A DNA stretch of 64,000 bases from JANNPJ01 sp965200525 (GTDB lineage Bacteria > Actinomycetota > Actinomycetes > Actinomycetales > Kineosporiaceae): positions 2,852,001 through 2,916,000 of the forward strand of contig OZ241368.1 in the NCBI GenBank assembly GCA_965200525.1. Reading direction: 5' to 3'. Under the pieces are notes generated by a model, which saw only the letters and a list, made by a program, of their open reading frames with translations, was not told the origin of the DNA and made no database searches. Shown one piece after another: positions 55,653-64,000 of this stretch (positions are counted from its first letter, which is position 1; the number at the start of each line of letters is the position of its first letter). The position numbers and the translations under genes are program-made.

Positions 55653-58514
55653 ATGGCCCGCCGTAAAGAACCTACGGCCCGGGCCAAGAACGCCTCGCTG
55701 TCGCTGCGCACGATCGAGGGCAACCTCGCCTTCACCGACACCGCCGCCTGGGCCTGGTTCGCCCTGCCCACCCAGCGCTGGGCGTTCCGGGCCGACGGCG
55801 AGCGGCTGAACCTGATCGTCGACACCGCCACCCGGATCTCGGGCCTGGCCGGTCGCCGGCTGCACCTGCGGGTCACCTCCCGGCCCTACCCGGCGGCGTC
55901 CTGGGCCCGGGCGCTGGACGCCCGCACCCCCGAGCCGCTGGCCGGCATCCCCGACAACACCTGGGCCGACCACCTGGTCCGGGCCCAGCAGCACGTGCGG
56001 GCCTCGACCATGGCCGAGAAGGAGATCTACCTCGGCGTCCAGCTCAGCGAGCGCTCGCAGCTGACCTCGGCCACCTCGAGGCTGCTGCGCCGCCCGACCC
56101 TGGGCGAGGTGCAGCGGGTCGACAAGGACGCCTCGCTGGTGGCCGAGCAGATCACCGGGGCCGGCCTGGACGGCCGCCCGGTCAGCGCCCGCGAGCTGGA
56201 GTGGCTGATGCGCCGCTCGCTCGGGCTGGGCATGCCCGCCCCCGGGGCCCTGTCGCCGGTGAACGACGGCCGCTGGGAGACCGAAGACCTGCACGAGCTG
56301 ACCGAGGGCGTGGTCCAGGAGGCCGAGCCGTTCTCGCCCACGGTCAAGGTGCGCCGGCGCGACCCGGGCGGGGTGGGCCTGGAGCGGCACGTCAGCGTGC
56401 TCACGGTCGGCCGGGTCGACGAGATCGAGATCCCCGACCCGGCCCACGAGCCCTGGCTGGTGCACGCCGACCGGCTGCCGTTCCCGGTCGAGTGGTCGAT
56501 CCGGCTCGACGTCCTCGACGGCGAGCAGGCCCTGGACGCCGTCCAGCGCAAGCTGCTGATCGTGCGGGACATGCAGCGGCACTACCGCGACCACGACCTG
56601 GACGAGCCGCTGGCCCTGGAACGGCAGGCCCGTCAGGCCCGCTCGATCGAGGACGAGATGACCACCGGGGGCGACACCACCGGCACCCGGGTGCACGGCT
56701 GGTTCCGGGTCGCGGTCTCCGGCGAGACCCAGGAGGAGTGCCTGGAGCGGGCCCGGCAGGTGATCGACACCTACCGCAAGCGGCAGGTCACCATCGCCCA
56801 CCCGAAGGGCCAGTACGGCCTGCTGCGCGAGTTCGTGCCGGGCGAGGTGCTCTCCTCGACCGCGTACCGCCGCCGGCTGCCGGTGCTCTACTTCGCCGCC
56901 GGCGTGCCGGCCGCGTCGTCCTCGCTGGGCGACCGGCGCGGCCCCTACCTCGGGCACACCGTGGCCTCGAGCCGGCGGGCGGTCATGTTCGACACCCACT
57001 TCGCCACCGAGGTCCGCGAGACCTCGGGCCTGGTGCCGATCGTCGGTTCGCTCGGCTCGGGCAAGTCGGTGCTGGCCGGCCTGATCACCTACGAAGCGGT
57101 CCGGCGCGGGATCACCTCGGTGATGCTCGACCCCTCCGGCCCGCTGGCCCGGCTCACCGAGCTGCCGGAGCTGCGCGACAAGTCCCGGCACATCGACCTG
57201 ACCTCGGCCCCCTCGGGCACGCTGAACCCGTACTCCGTGGTCGTGCAGCCGCGCCCGGAGGACTACAGCACGCTCGACGCCCTCGAGGAGGCCCGCACCC
57301 TGGCCGCCCAGGACCGCAAGCTGCTGGCCCTGGACGTGGCCACCATGCTGCTGCCGCCCACCCTGGCCTCGGCCCCGCGGACCCGGCTGGTGCTGACCGA
57401 GGCGATCCGGGCGACCAAGGGCGCGTCGTCCACCAGCTTGTGGACCGTGCTCGAGCACCTGGAGAGCCGCGAGGACGACACCGCGGCCGACATCGCCGCC
57501 TACCTGCGCGACATGGCCGAGATGCCGTTGGCCCGGCTGTTCTTCCCGACCGGGCCGGGGGTCGAGACCACCCACGACGACGCCGTTTTCACCGTGCTGA
57601 CGATGCCCGGGCTGATCCTGCCGCCGAGCTCGGTGCCCCGCGAGCACTGGTCGACCAGCGAGCAGATGGCGGTACCGCTGCTGCACCTGGCCTCCTGGTA
57701 CGCCACCCGGACGATCTACGGCCGGCCCCGGGCCGAGCGCAAGCTGGTCGCGCTCGACGAGACCCACTTCCTCGGGGAGTGGGGCGCCGGGCGGGCCCTG
57801 TTCACCCGGCTCGGGCGCGACAGCCGCAAGTGGAACACCTGCGTGCTGGCCGCCTCCCAGAACCCGGCCGACGTGCTGGGCATGGAGGTCTCGAACTTCA
57901 TCTCGGCGGCGTTCGTCGGCCGGATCGAGGACGACCAGGTCGCGGCGGACGCGCTGCGGATGCTCAGAGTGCCACCGGGGGTCGGCTACGAAGGTGTGCT
58001 GGCCCGGCTCTCGCCGCGCTCGGCCACCGGAGTCCGTTCCGGGCTACGCGAATTCGTCATGCGCGACGTCGACGGGAATGTGGACCGGATGCGGGTAGAC
58101 CTCGATCACTTGCCCCAGGTGCTGGCGGCCCTCGACACCACCGCGGCCCCGGTGCCGTCGGTGGTGAACCTGGTCGGCCCGGCCGAGCGCTCGGAGCACA
58201 TCGACCTGACCGCGGTCGAGCTCGACCCCTCCGGCGCCCCGGTGGCCGGGGCCCCGGGCGGCTCGGCCCGGATCGGCGTGCCCGTCGGGGCCGCCGCGCG
58301 CCCGCGCAACGGGTTCCTGGGCACGAACTTCTCGCGCTCGCACCGGTCGGCCGGGACCGACGTCGACACTCCCAGCAACGGCATCGCGACCGGCCGGGGC
58401 GGGGCCCACCGCGGCGCCCACAGCACCGAGGCCGACGGCCCGGTCGGCAACGGCTGGCCGACCGGCTCGGACATCGCGGACCGCTCGAACGGCTCCCACG
58501 GCGGCGAGTCGTGA
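55653..58514 (+). CDS. VirB4-type ATPase of a type IV secretion-like system
   Basis: 953 residues. An N-terminal domain of about 430 residues interacts with PrgI/VirB3-like partners (FRADGERLNLIVDTATRISGLAGRRLHLRVTSRPYP). Walker A VGSLGSGKSVLAGLI is at about 462-476 and Walker B KLVALDETHFLGEW at about 696-709; GRDSRKWNTCVLAASQNPADV and ISAAFVGRIEDDQVAADALRML are the VirB4/TraC-type later blocks. These ATPases energise pilus assembly or substrate transfer at the inner membrane. A Gly/Ser/Asn-rich tail ends the protein. Directly preceded by PrgI and followed by the VirB6-like gene with GTGA overlap. Confidence 0.92.
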   Translation: MARRKEPTARAKNASLSLRTIEGNLAFTDTAAWAWFALPTQRWAFRADGERLNLIVDTATRISGLAGRRLHLRVTSRPYPAASWARALDARTPEPLAGIPDNTWADHLVRAQQHVRASTMAEKEIYLGVQLSERSQLTSATSRLLRRPTLGEVQRVDKDASLVAEQITGAGLDGRPVSARELEWLMRRSLGLGMPAPGALSPVNDGRWETEDLHELTEGVVQEAEPFSPTVKVRRRDPGGVGLERHVSVLTVGRVDEIEIPDPAHEPWLVHADRLPFPVEWSIRLDVLDGEQALDAVQRKLLIVRDMQRHYRDHDLDEPLALERQARQARSIEDEMTTGGDTTGTRVHGWFRVAVSGETQEECLERARQVIDTYRKRQVTIAHPKGQYGLLREFVPGEVLSSTAYRRRLPVLYFAAGVPAASSSLGDRRGPYLGHTVASSRRAVMFDTHFATEVRETSGLVPIVGSLGSGKSVLAGLITYEAVRRGITSVMLDPSGPLARLTELPELRDKSRHIDLTSAPSGTLNPYSVVVQPRPEDYSTLDALEEARTLAAQDRKLLALDVATMLLPPTLASAPRTRLVLTEAIRATKGASSTSLWTVLEHLESREDDTAADIAAYLRDMAEMPLARLFFPTGPGVETTHDDAVFTVLTMPGLILPPSSVPREHWSTSEQMAVPLLHLASWYATRTIYGRPRAERKLVALDETHFLGEWGAGRALFTRLGRDSRKWNTCVLAASQNPADVLGMEVSNFISAAFVGRIEDDQVAADALRMLRVPPGVGYEGVLARLSPRSATGVRSGLREFVMRDVDGNVDRMRVDLDHLPQVLAALDTTAAPVPSVVNLVGPAERSEHIDLTAVELDPSGAPVAGAPGGSARIGVPVGAAARPRNGFLGTNFSRSHRSAGTDVDTPSNGIATGRGGAHRGAHSTEADGPVGNGWPTGSDIADRSNGSHGGES

Positions 58515-60745
58515 GGCGACGCCTGATCCGGGCCGGTTCGCTGCTGGCGGCCCTTTTTGTCGTCGGCGGCGTGCTCGGCGCCTCCAGCGCGAGCGCGGCC
58601 GTGACGCCGGACCACAGCACCCGGGCGGCCGGCGGCGCGAGCGCCCCCAAGGCCCTGCCCGACATCCTGGGCTGCACCAACGCGCCGACCCCGGAGGTGC
58701 CCGGTCGCGGCGTCGTCGGGTTCTTCGAGTCCGCGCCCAAGACCCCGCCGCCTCCCGGGGACCCGTTCGCCCCGCACTCGACGACGTCGATCTACGAGCA
58801 GTACGGCTACGCCGGCCTGCGCTGGAACACCTACGACCTGGGCTGCGGGCCCGACCTGGCCCGCTCGCCCGACGCCGCGGTCGGCACGGCCGTGGCCAAC
58901 TGGATCATCACCCTGCCCAAGACGGCCGTCGCGGCCACCGGGGCGATCCTCAGTGCCGCCTTCCAGCCCGACTTCCTCGGCGTCTTCGACCCGCTGATCT
59001 CGCAGGTCGTCGACACCCTGCGGCGGGCGGTGTTCGAGCAGTGGGCGTTCGTGGTGCTGGCCGCGCTCGGTCTGCTGATCGTCTGGCGGGCCCGCAACGC
59101 CTCGCTGGCCTCCACGGCCGGCGCGATCGGCTGGGCCCTGCTGGTGATGGTGCTGGTCACGATGGTGTTCCGGTGGCCCCTGGTGGCCGGGCACGCCGCC
59201 GACGAGACGGTCACGACCACGCTCGGCGCGGTCACCGGCGGGCTGAACGACAAAGCTCCGGGGGCGGCCAGCGACGCCGGCACCGAGGCCACCGCCGGCA
59301 TGCACGAGGCCCTGCTCTACCAGTCCTGGCTGGGCGGCACCTTCGGCGACGCCAACTCCGACGTGGCCAAGAAGTACGGCCCGGTCATCTTCGACGCCAC
59401 CGCCCTGACCTGGTCGCAGGCCGCGATCCTGAAGGCCGACCCGGACCAGGGCAAGAAGATCATCGACGCCAAGGAGAAGAAGTTCGAGGACGCCGCCAAG
59501 CAGATCAAGGCGGAGGACCCGGACGCGTACGAGTACCTGACCGGCCGGCGCTCGGACACCCGGGTCGGCTACGCGGTGCTGGCCGGGCTGGCCACGCTGT
59601 GCGCCGTGCCGTTCCTGTTCGTCGCCGGGCTGCTGGTGCTGGGCGCGCTGATCATCGTCCGGTTCGGGGTCATGCTGTTCCCCGCGTTCGCCACGCTCGG
59701 CCTGTTCCCGACCATGCGGACCCTGGTCACCGGAATCGGCAGCACGGTCGCCGCGGCCCTGATCAACGCCATGGTGTTCGGGATCGGGGCCGCCGTCACG
59801 GTGCTCGGCATGGGGGTGCTGCTGTCGCCCACCACCGGAGCTCCGCCCTGGCTGGAGGTGGTGCTGATGCTGCTGCTGACCATCGTGATGTGGGTGGCGC
59901 TGCGGCCGTTCCGCCGGCTCACCCAGATGGTCTCCAGCCGGCAGAACCACTTCGCCACCGCCTCGGGCGGGGTCAGCACCGCCACCCGCGGCGTGGCCCG
60001 GACCGGCGGTCGCATCCTGACCAGTGCGGTTGGCACGTTCCTGGGGGTCTCGGCGGCGCAGCGCAGCGGGGCGGCGGTGGTGGCCGAGGCCCAGGCGGCG
60101 GACGGCGTCCCCCAGCGTGCCGAGGCGACCACGAGTTACCAGCCGGTGGTCACCGCGCCGACCACGGGCGCGCCGGTGGGAGTGCCGGCCGAAGGGTCGC
60201 CTGCCGCTCCCGGGCCGGTCCCGATCCTGGTCGGCTCGAGCGGGAAGGGTTCCGCAGCCGGTGCCGGCCTGAGCCCGCAACCGGCAGCCCTGACCGGAGC
60301 CCTACAGATCAATGCCGGTTCGGTGACGGTCGTCGGGGCCGGTGCGGCCGCGGCCACCGGTACCGGGGTGGAGGCACCGGGCGAGATCTTCTCGCCGGCG
60401 GGCCGGGCCGGAGCCGGCGGCCGGGTGGAGTCCGGCTCGGGGGCCCGGGCCAGTGCTGCGTCCGGCGGCTCCGGCGGTTCCGGGGCCGGCTCCGCCTCGG
60501 ATGACGACTTCTCCGGCCGGTTCGAGTCGGGCGAGGGCCCGGTCGGCGCTGGTCGCGGCGGGGCCCGGGGTCGCCCGGCGACCAACCGCGAGGTGCTCTA
60601 CGACGGGACGCCGGCCACCGACGGGGCCCGGGTCGGCAAGCCCGGCGACCGTGGGTTCCAGCGGCCGGAGGGAGCCGCCCCCGACGACTTCGACCTCGAC
60701 GAACTGAACGAGGTCTTCCGCCCGGCTCCGGCCCGTCAGCCGTGA
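58511..60745 (+). CDS. VirB6-like polytopic membrane protein
   Basis: 744 residues from GTG at 58511, overlapping the VirB4 stop. It has a signal-like N-terminus (RRLIRAGSLLAALFVVGGVLGASSASAA), an ectodomain with cysteines (ILGCTNAPTPEVPGRGVVGFFESAP) and then about six hydrophobic helices between about 135 and 480 (AFVVLAALGLLIVWRAR, GWALLVMVLVTMVFRWPLV, VLGALIIVRFGVMLFPAFATLGLFPTMRTLVTGI, EVVLMLLLTIVMWVAL). A low-complexity Gly/Ser/Ala-rich cytoplasmic-side tail of about 250 residues follows. This is the size and layout of actinobacterial VirB6-type proteins. Confidence 0.8.
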   Translation: MRRRLIRAGSLLAALFVVGGVLGASSASAAVTPDHSTRAAGGASAPKALPDILGCTNAPTPEVPGRGVVGFFESAPKTPPPPGDPFAPHSTTSIYEQYGYAGLRWNTYDLGCGPDLARSPDAAVGTAVANWIITLPKTAVAATGAILSAAFQPDFLGVFDPLISQVVDTLRRAVFEQWAFVVLAALGLLIVWRARNASLASTAGAIGWALLVMVLVTMVFRWPLVAGHAADETVTTTLGAVTGGLNDKAPGAASDAGTEATAGMHEALLYQSWLGGTFGDANSDVAKKYGPVIFDATALTWSQAAILKADPDQGKKIIDAKEKKFEDAAKQIKAEDPDAYEYLTGRRSDTRVGYAVLAGLATLCAVPFLFVAGLLVLGALIIVRFGVMLFPAFATLGLFPTMRTLVTGIGSTVAAALINAMVFGIGAAVTVLGMGVLLSPTTGAPPWLEVVLMLLLTIVMWVALRPFRRLTQMVSSRQNHFATASGGVSTATRGVARTGGRILTSAVGTFLGVSAAQRSGAAVVAEAQAADGVPQRAEATTSYQPVVTAPTTGAPVGVPAEGSPAAPGPVPILVGSSGKGSAAGAGLSPQPAALTGALQINAGSVTVVGAGAAAATGTGVEAPGEIFSPAGRAGAGGRVESGSGARASAASGGSGGSGAGSASDDDFSGRFESGEGPVGAGRGGARGRPATNREVLYDGTPATDGARVGKPGDRGFQRPEGAAPDDFDLDELNEVFRPAPARQP

Positions 60746-60779
60746 GGCGGCAGGGTGAGCGACCCGGTGTCACGGCCCG

Positions 60780-61289
60780 ATGATGGAGGCGGTGGCGTGG
60801 CTCTGCCGGAGCCCGCGCCGGCTGGCCGTCGCGGCGGTCACCGTGCTCACGGTGGTGCTGGTCGGCGGCAGCGCCCTGTTCGGCCACGCCGGGCGCGGCG
60901 GCGGGGGTGGGTCCGAGGCGGGCCGCGCCCCGACGGTCACGGCCTCCGCCATCGACTCGGCCCAGGTGCCGAACGCCAACCCCTACGTCTCGGCCGCGGT
61001 GTCGTTCGTCAAGCTCTGGTCGCAGCTCAAGCCGGGCGAGACCAGCCAGCAGTGGCAGGCCGCGCTGACCCCGCTGACCACCGCCGATCTCGGCCAGGCG
61101 CTGCGGACCACCGACACCGACAAGCTGCCCGGGGTGGCCCCGGCCGGCCAGCCGGTGGTCCGGTTCGTGGCCCAGACCTCGGCCCTGGTCGCGGTCTCGC
61201 TCAACGACGGCTCGTCGGTGCTGGTCACCCTGGTCTCCGGGGACAGCGGGCCGCTGGTGTCGGACATCCAGCCGAACGCCGGGAACTGA
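60780..61289 (+). CDS. VirB8/TcpC-like membrane-anchored protein
   Basis: 169 residues from ATG at 60780 (a second ATG follows; GTG at 60792 has GGAGG before it). One N-terminal helix (RRLAVAAVTVLTVVLVGGSALFG, about 13-35) is followed by a Gly-rich linker and a globular domain with YVSAAVSFVKLWSQLKPGETSQQWQAALTPLT and VVRFVAQTSALVAVSLNDGSSVLVTLVSGD. An NTF2-like fold as in VirB8/TcpC fits the size and topology, but sequence evidence is indirect. It follows the VirB6-like gene by 34 bases and precedes the hydrolase by 4. Confidence 0.55.
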   Translation: MMEAVAWLCRSPRRLAVAAVTVLTVVLVGGSALFGHAGRGGGGGSEAGRAPTVTASAIDSAQVPNANPYVSAAVSFVKLWSQLKPGETSQQWQAALTPLTTADLGQALRTTDTDKLPGVAPAGQPVVRFVAQTSALVAVSLNDGSSVLVTLVSGDSGPLVSDIQPNAGN

Positions 61290-61293
61290 GCCG

Positions 61294-62313
61294 ATGCGCT
61301 GGCTGACCCCCCGGGTCATGATTGTGACCGGGCTGCTCGGAGGTCTCGGCCTGCTGCTGGCCTCGATGATCGCCGTCCCCCTGCTGATGGTGATGGGCAG
61401 CACGGCCAGCAGCTCCAGCACCGACGACACCGAGTCGGGGGCCTGCGGCCCGGTGGCCACCGCCGGGGGGAGGACCATCACCCTGGACGACGAGCAGCTG
61501 GCCAACGCCAAGACCGTGGTCCAGACCGGGGAATCGCTGAACGTGCCGAATCGCGGCCTGGTGGTGGCGGTGGCCGCGGCCCTGCAGGAGTCCACCCTGC
61601 AGAACCTGAGCTGGGGCGACCGCGACAGCGTGGGCCTGTTCCAGCAGCGCGACGGCTGGGGCCCGTTCAGTGCCCGGACCGACCCGCAGACCGCGGCCAC
61701 GATGTTCTTCACCGGTGGCCAGGCCGGGCAGCCCGGCCTGACCGACATCACCGGCTGGGCCGCCCTCTCAATCGGTGCGGCGGCCCAGGCGGTACAGCGC
61801 TCGGCCTTCCCCACGGCCTACGACAAGTGGGAGGGACTGGCGGCGTCCCTGGTCCGCTCGGTGATTGGCAACGACCCGCTCGGCTGCACGGACGCGCTGG
61901 CCGCGAGCCTGCCGACCGGGGCCGTGGGCAAGATGCTGTCCGCCGCCCTGGCCCAGCAGGGCGATCCCTACGTATGGGGAGCCACCGGCCCGGACGCGTT
62001 CGACTGCTCGGGGCTGGTGATCTACTCCTGGGCCCAGGCCGGGTACCGGGTCGGGGTGCGGACCGCGGCCCAGATGTACGACAACTCCACCCCGGTCAGC
62101 GTCGGCTCGGAACAGCCGGGCGACCTGATCTTCGGCGAGTTCGACTCCACCGGCGCCCATCACGTGATGATCGTGGTGCGCAAAGGCGTTGCCGTGCAGG
62201 CTCCTTCGACCGGCCGCAACGTCGAGACGACCAACTACCACGTGGACGGCGTGAGCTGGCGGTTCGCCCGGCTGAAGCCCTCGGTCCTGTCGCCGGTCAC
62301 CGTTCCGGCCTGA
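61294..62313 (+). CDS. VirB1-like cell-wall hydrolase with NlpC/P60 domain
   Basis: 339 residues. An N-terminal membrane helix (VTGLLGGLGLLLASMIAVPLLMVMG) anchors the protein. The first ectodomain (about 75-190) with NRGLVVAVAAALQESTLQNLSWGDRDSVGLFQQRDGWG resembles a lysozyme/SLT-like fold with a catalytic glutamate in ALQEST. The C-terminal NlpC/P60 domain (about 210-335) has the catalytic cysteine in FDCSGLVIYSW (about 238) and histidine in GAHHVMIVV (about 290). Such hydrolases open peptidoglycan for type IV secretion machines. It is the last gene of the operon. Confidence 0.87.
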   Translation: MRWLTPRVMIVTGLLGGLGLLLASMIAVPLLMVMGSTASSSSTDDTESGACGPVATAGGRTITLDDEQLANAKTVVQTGESLNVPNRGLVVAVAAALQESTLQNLSWGDRDSVGLFQQRDGWGPFSARTDPQTAATMFFTGGQAGQPGLTDITGWAALSIGAAAQAVQRSAFPTAYDKWEGLAASLVRSVIGNDPLGCTDALAASLPTGAVGKMLSAALAQQGDPYVWGATGPDAFDCSGLVIYSWAQAGYRVGVRTAAQMYDNSTPVSVGSEQPGDLIFGEFDSTGAHHVMIVVRKGVAVQAPSTGRNVETTNYHVDGVSWRFARLKPSVLSPVTVPA

Positions 62314-62319
62314 GCGTTC

Positions 62320-64000
62320 TCAGGCCGGCGGGGTCAGCGGCGCCGGGACGGCGGTGCGCAGCAGCTCGGCCGTGATCACGGTGTCGTCCAGGGTCGGTGA
62401 CAGCCAGCCGAGCCGGCCCAGGTCGGGGCCGTGGTTGCGGGCCGACAGAGCCGCGGCCCGGGCGATCGAGTGCTCGACCGCCGCCCAGTCGACGTCCTGC
62501 CACTGTTGCCAGGACACCGGCGAGCCCGGCAGCCGGACGGTCAGCCGACCGCGGAAGGTCCGGCCGTTGACCACCTGGATCAGCGCGAACCAGACGTCCA
62601 GCCCACTGATCGTCACGTTCGGCGGGGCGTGCTCGGTGAGCACCTTGGCCAGCGTGTTCAGCATCTCGCGGAGCACGCCGGGCCGGTCCGGGGTACGCAG
62701 CCCGACCCGCAGCAGCAACTGGTCGCCGCCGGCCGGCTCGCCGTCCAGGGTCCGGGCCGTGAGCCGCTCGTCCACCGCGACCAGCAGGCGGTCGCTGGGC
62801 CGGACCCGGGTCGGCAGGGTGTGCCGCAGCGGGGCGTCCCGCTGGGGCCCGGACAGGTCCCGCCCGACCATGAACATCACGCTCTGCCCGTAGACGGCGG
62901 CCACGTTCAGGCCGGCCAGCTGGAAGGTCGGCGCCTCCTCGGCCAGCCCGAGCAGGACGTCGTGCAGCAGCCCGACCCGCGAGTGCGCCGTGATCGCCAG
63001 CGACCGCCAGTTGCGGTACGGGTCCAGGGCCGCCTCCTCGTCGGGGACGACGTCGAAGTCACGGTCGCTGAGCGAGCGGGAACTGCGGCTCGGCGGTTGC
63101 GACTGGTCGGAGTTGACCCGGACGATGACCGAGAGCGTGCCGTCGGCGAACGGCGCGTCGTCCATCCGGTGCAGCCGGTACAGCAGCGCCCCGAGCCCGC
63201 GCAGCGAGTCGCCGCGCCGGTAACTGACGCCGACCCGCAACCGCATCCAGCGCCGCCCGGTCCCGCCCGGCGGCGGGGGCGCCGGCAGCTGCACGCTGGT
63301 GACCCGGAAGTTGTACCGCTGGGTGGCGGTCACGATGGTGATCAGCGGGTGCTCGGCCAGGCCGATGGCGACGGCCGAGACCGGGATGCCGACCAGCACC
63401 TCCAGCACCCATTCCGGCGGTTCCATCGGTGCCAGCCGGTCCGGGTCGAGCGGGATCGGCGTGATCGACCCCTCGGTCTCCGGACCGCTCTGCAGCCAGC
63501 CACCGGCCGGCCGTTCGCGGAACACCAGGTAAGTCATGGCCCGCCCGGCGGTGGCGCTCTGGACCACACCCAGCAGGTTGGCCGGCGGTGATCCGGTCAG
63601 GGCCACCTGGGCGGCGGCCACCGGGCCGGCCCGGGGAGCTTCGAAGCCACGGGTGGCCAGGAACTTCGTCGCCCGGGCGGTGACCTTGCCGAGCCGGTCC
63701 TCGACCCGAGTGCCGCCGCTCTGGGTGCGCTCCAGCAGGCCGCTGAACTGGTCCTGGCCGGTGGGGCGGGTGACGACGTAGGCGAACGCCTCCCGGCCGA
63801 GCATCAGGGCCTCGGTGATCAGGGCCCGGCTGCGCTTGCCCCGCAACAGGTCGAGCCGGGCGTGGTCGGGGGCGTGGCCGGTGGCCAGGGTGATTCGCGG
63901 GGCCGCTCCCCGCCGCCAGCGGGAGAGCGGGCCGCGGCGCAGCCGGAGCATCAGCAGGCCCTGGGCGATCAGGGCGATCACCGCCGTCCAGCCGGCCGCG
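62320..64000 (-). CDS. Large unknown protein facing the secretion operon (runs off the window)
   Basis: At least 553 residues from GTG at 63981, but the frame stays open to the window edge (codons AAGWTAV continue a hydrophobic stretch), so the true start probably lies beyond 64000. A membrane helix WTAVIALIAQGLLMLRL is followed by basic residues and a long soluble part with beta-rich units (WMRLRVGVSYRRGDSLRGLGALLYRL; LLLRVGLRTPDRPGVLREMLNTLAKVL), the last ones resembling ACT-like folds. No family is recognised. It converges with the VirB1-like gene after a 6-base gap; a functional link is possible but unproven. Confidence 0.65.
   Translation of the reverse strand, partial: AAGWTAVIALIAQGLLMLRLRRGPLSRWRRGAAPRITLATGHAPDHARLDLLRGKRSRALITEALMLGREAFAYVVTRPTGQDQFSGLLERTQSGGTRVEDRLGKVTARATKFLATRGFEAPRAGPVAAAQVALTGSPPANLLGVVQSATAGRAMTYLVFRERPAGGWLQSGPETEGSITPIPLDPDRLAPMEPPEWVLEVLVGIPVSAVAIGLAEHPLITIVTATQRYNFRVTSVQLPAPPPPGGTGRRWMRLRVGVSYRRGDSLRGLGALLYRLHRMDDAPFADGTLSVIVRVNSDQSQPPSRSSRSLSDRDFDVVPDEEAALDPYRNWRSLAITAHSRVGLLHDVLLGLAEEAPTFQLAGLNVAAVYGQSVMFMVGRDLSGPQRDAPLRHTLPTRVRPSDRLLVAVDERLTARTLDGEPAGGDQLLLRVGLRTPDRPGVLREMLNTLAKVLTEHAPPNVTISGLDVWFALIQVVNGRTFRGRLTVRLPGSPVSWQQWQDVDWAAVEHSIARAAALSARNHGPDLGRLGWLSPTLDDTVITAELLRTAVPAPLTPPA

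Noticed and set aside
55170..57767. Long open frame on the minus strand opposite the VirB4 gene
   Set aside because: It is the antisense shadow of a very GC-rich gene: no ribosome site, no domain, Arg/Gly/Gln-rich, while the plus frame has clear Walker motifs.
54989..62313. Complete integrative conjugative element
   Set aside because: No relaxase, coupling ATPase, integrase or flanking repeat is found in the window; a remnant or extension beyond 64000 cannot be excluded.

Overview
The window is a very GC-rich, gene-dense chromosome segment from an actinobacterium. Supporting signs are GTG and even TTG starts, GGAGG ribosome sites, many 4-bp ATGA/GTGA/TTGA overlaps, LCP cell-wall proteins, GTP-dependent PEP carboxykinase, a DUF222/HNH gene, a DUF5063-recR-dnaX-SRP RNA block and a PrgI/VirB4-type secretion locus. 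The genus cannot be fixed from sequence alone; a filamentous or spore-forming soil lineage (Frankiales/Kineosporiales-like) is a guess. I see no insertion sequence, prophage or CRISPR array.

Layout. 1-6.3 kb: 3' end of a glucose-6-phosphate dehydrogenase gene, a membrane protein, a long imperfect inverted repeat, an LtrA-type membrane protein, two unknowns, a GntR regulator, a DUF6328 membrane protein, an ACT protein and a histidine phosphatase. 6.3-10.5 kb: a coupled acyl-CoA dehydrogenase / PIG-L deacetylase / NodS-like methyltransferase operon, then an acyl-CoA ligase. 10.5-14.3 kb: two tandem polytopic LCP proteins. 14.6-17.8 kb: tRNA-Ser(GCT), an unknown lipoprotein and pckG. 18.2-19.9 kb: a frame-disrupted DUF222/HNH gene. 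20.2-26.3 kb: two secreted polysaccharide enzymes, each with two N-terminal F5/8C domains; the first has a LacI-type operator. 26.5-29.6 kb: a small Cys protein, an unusual hexapeptide plus (Cys-x-x)9 membrane protein, and an AAA+ ATPase coupled to a TPR membrane protein. 29.6-33.4 kb: two TetR regulators with palindromic operators, an S9 peptidase and a membrane protein.

33.5-43.8 kb is mostly housekeeping: asd-lysC (with an internal lysC-beta start), an ABC exporter whose ATPase gene is broken by one missing base, GNAT, DUF5063, recR, a serine hydrolase, dnaX and the SRP RNA. 43.9-54.6 kb: tRNA-Ser(GGA), a DUF2975/XRE/small-protein operon behind an AT-rich double operator, a LytR_C protein, a QsdR-type regulator, a DUF1906 secreted protein, a nitrilase, a HisD homologue divergent from a LysR regulator, tRNA-Ser(CGA), tadA, upp, a PH-domain membrane protein and a PlsC acyltransferase.

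55.0-62.3 kb is the most striking block: a tightly packed type IV secretion-like operon (VirB2-like, PrgI/VirB3-like, VirB4 ATPase, VirB6-like, VirB8-like and a VirB1-like NlpC/P60 hydrolase). No relaxase or coupling protein is recognised inside the window. A large unknown gene facing it runs off the right end. The genes most likely to reward follow-up are this secretion locus, the hexapeptide/Cys-triplet protein, the AAA+/TPR pair and the acyl-CoA dehydrogenase/PIG-L/NodS operon.
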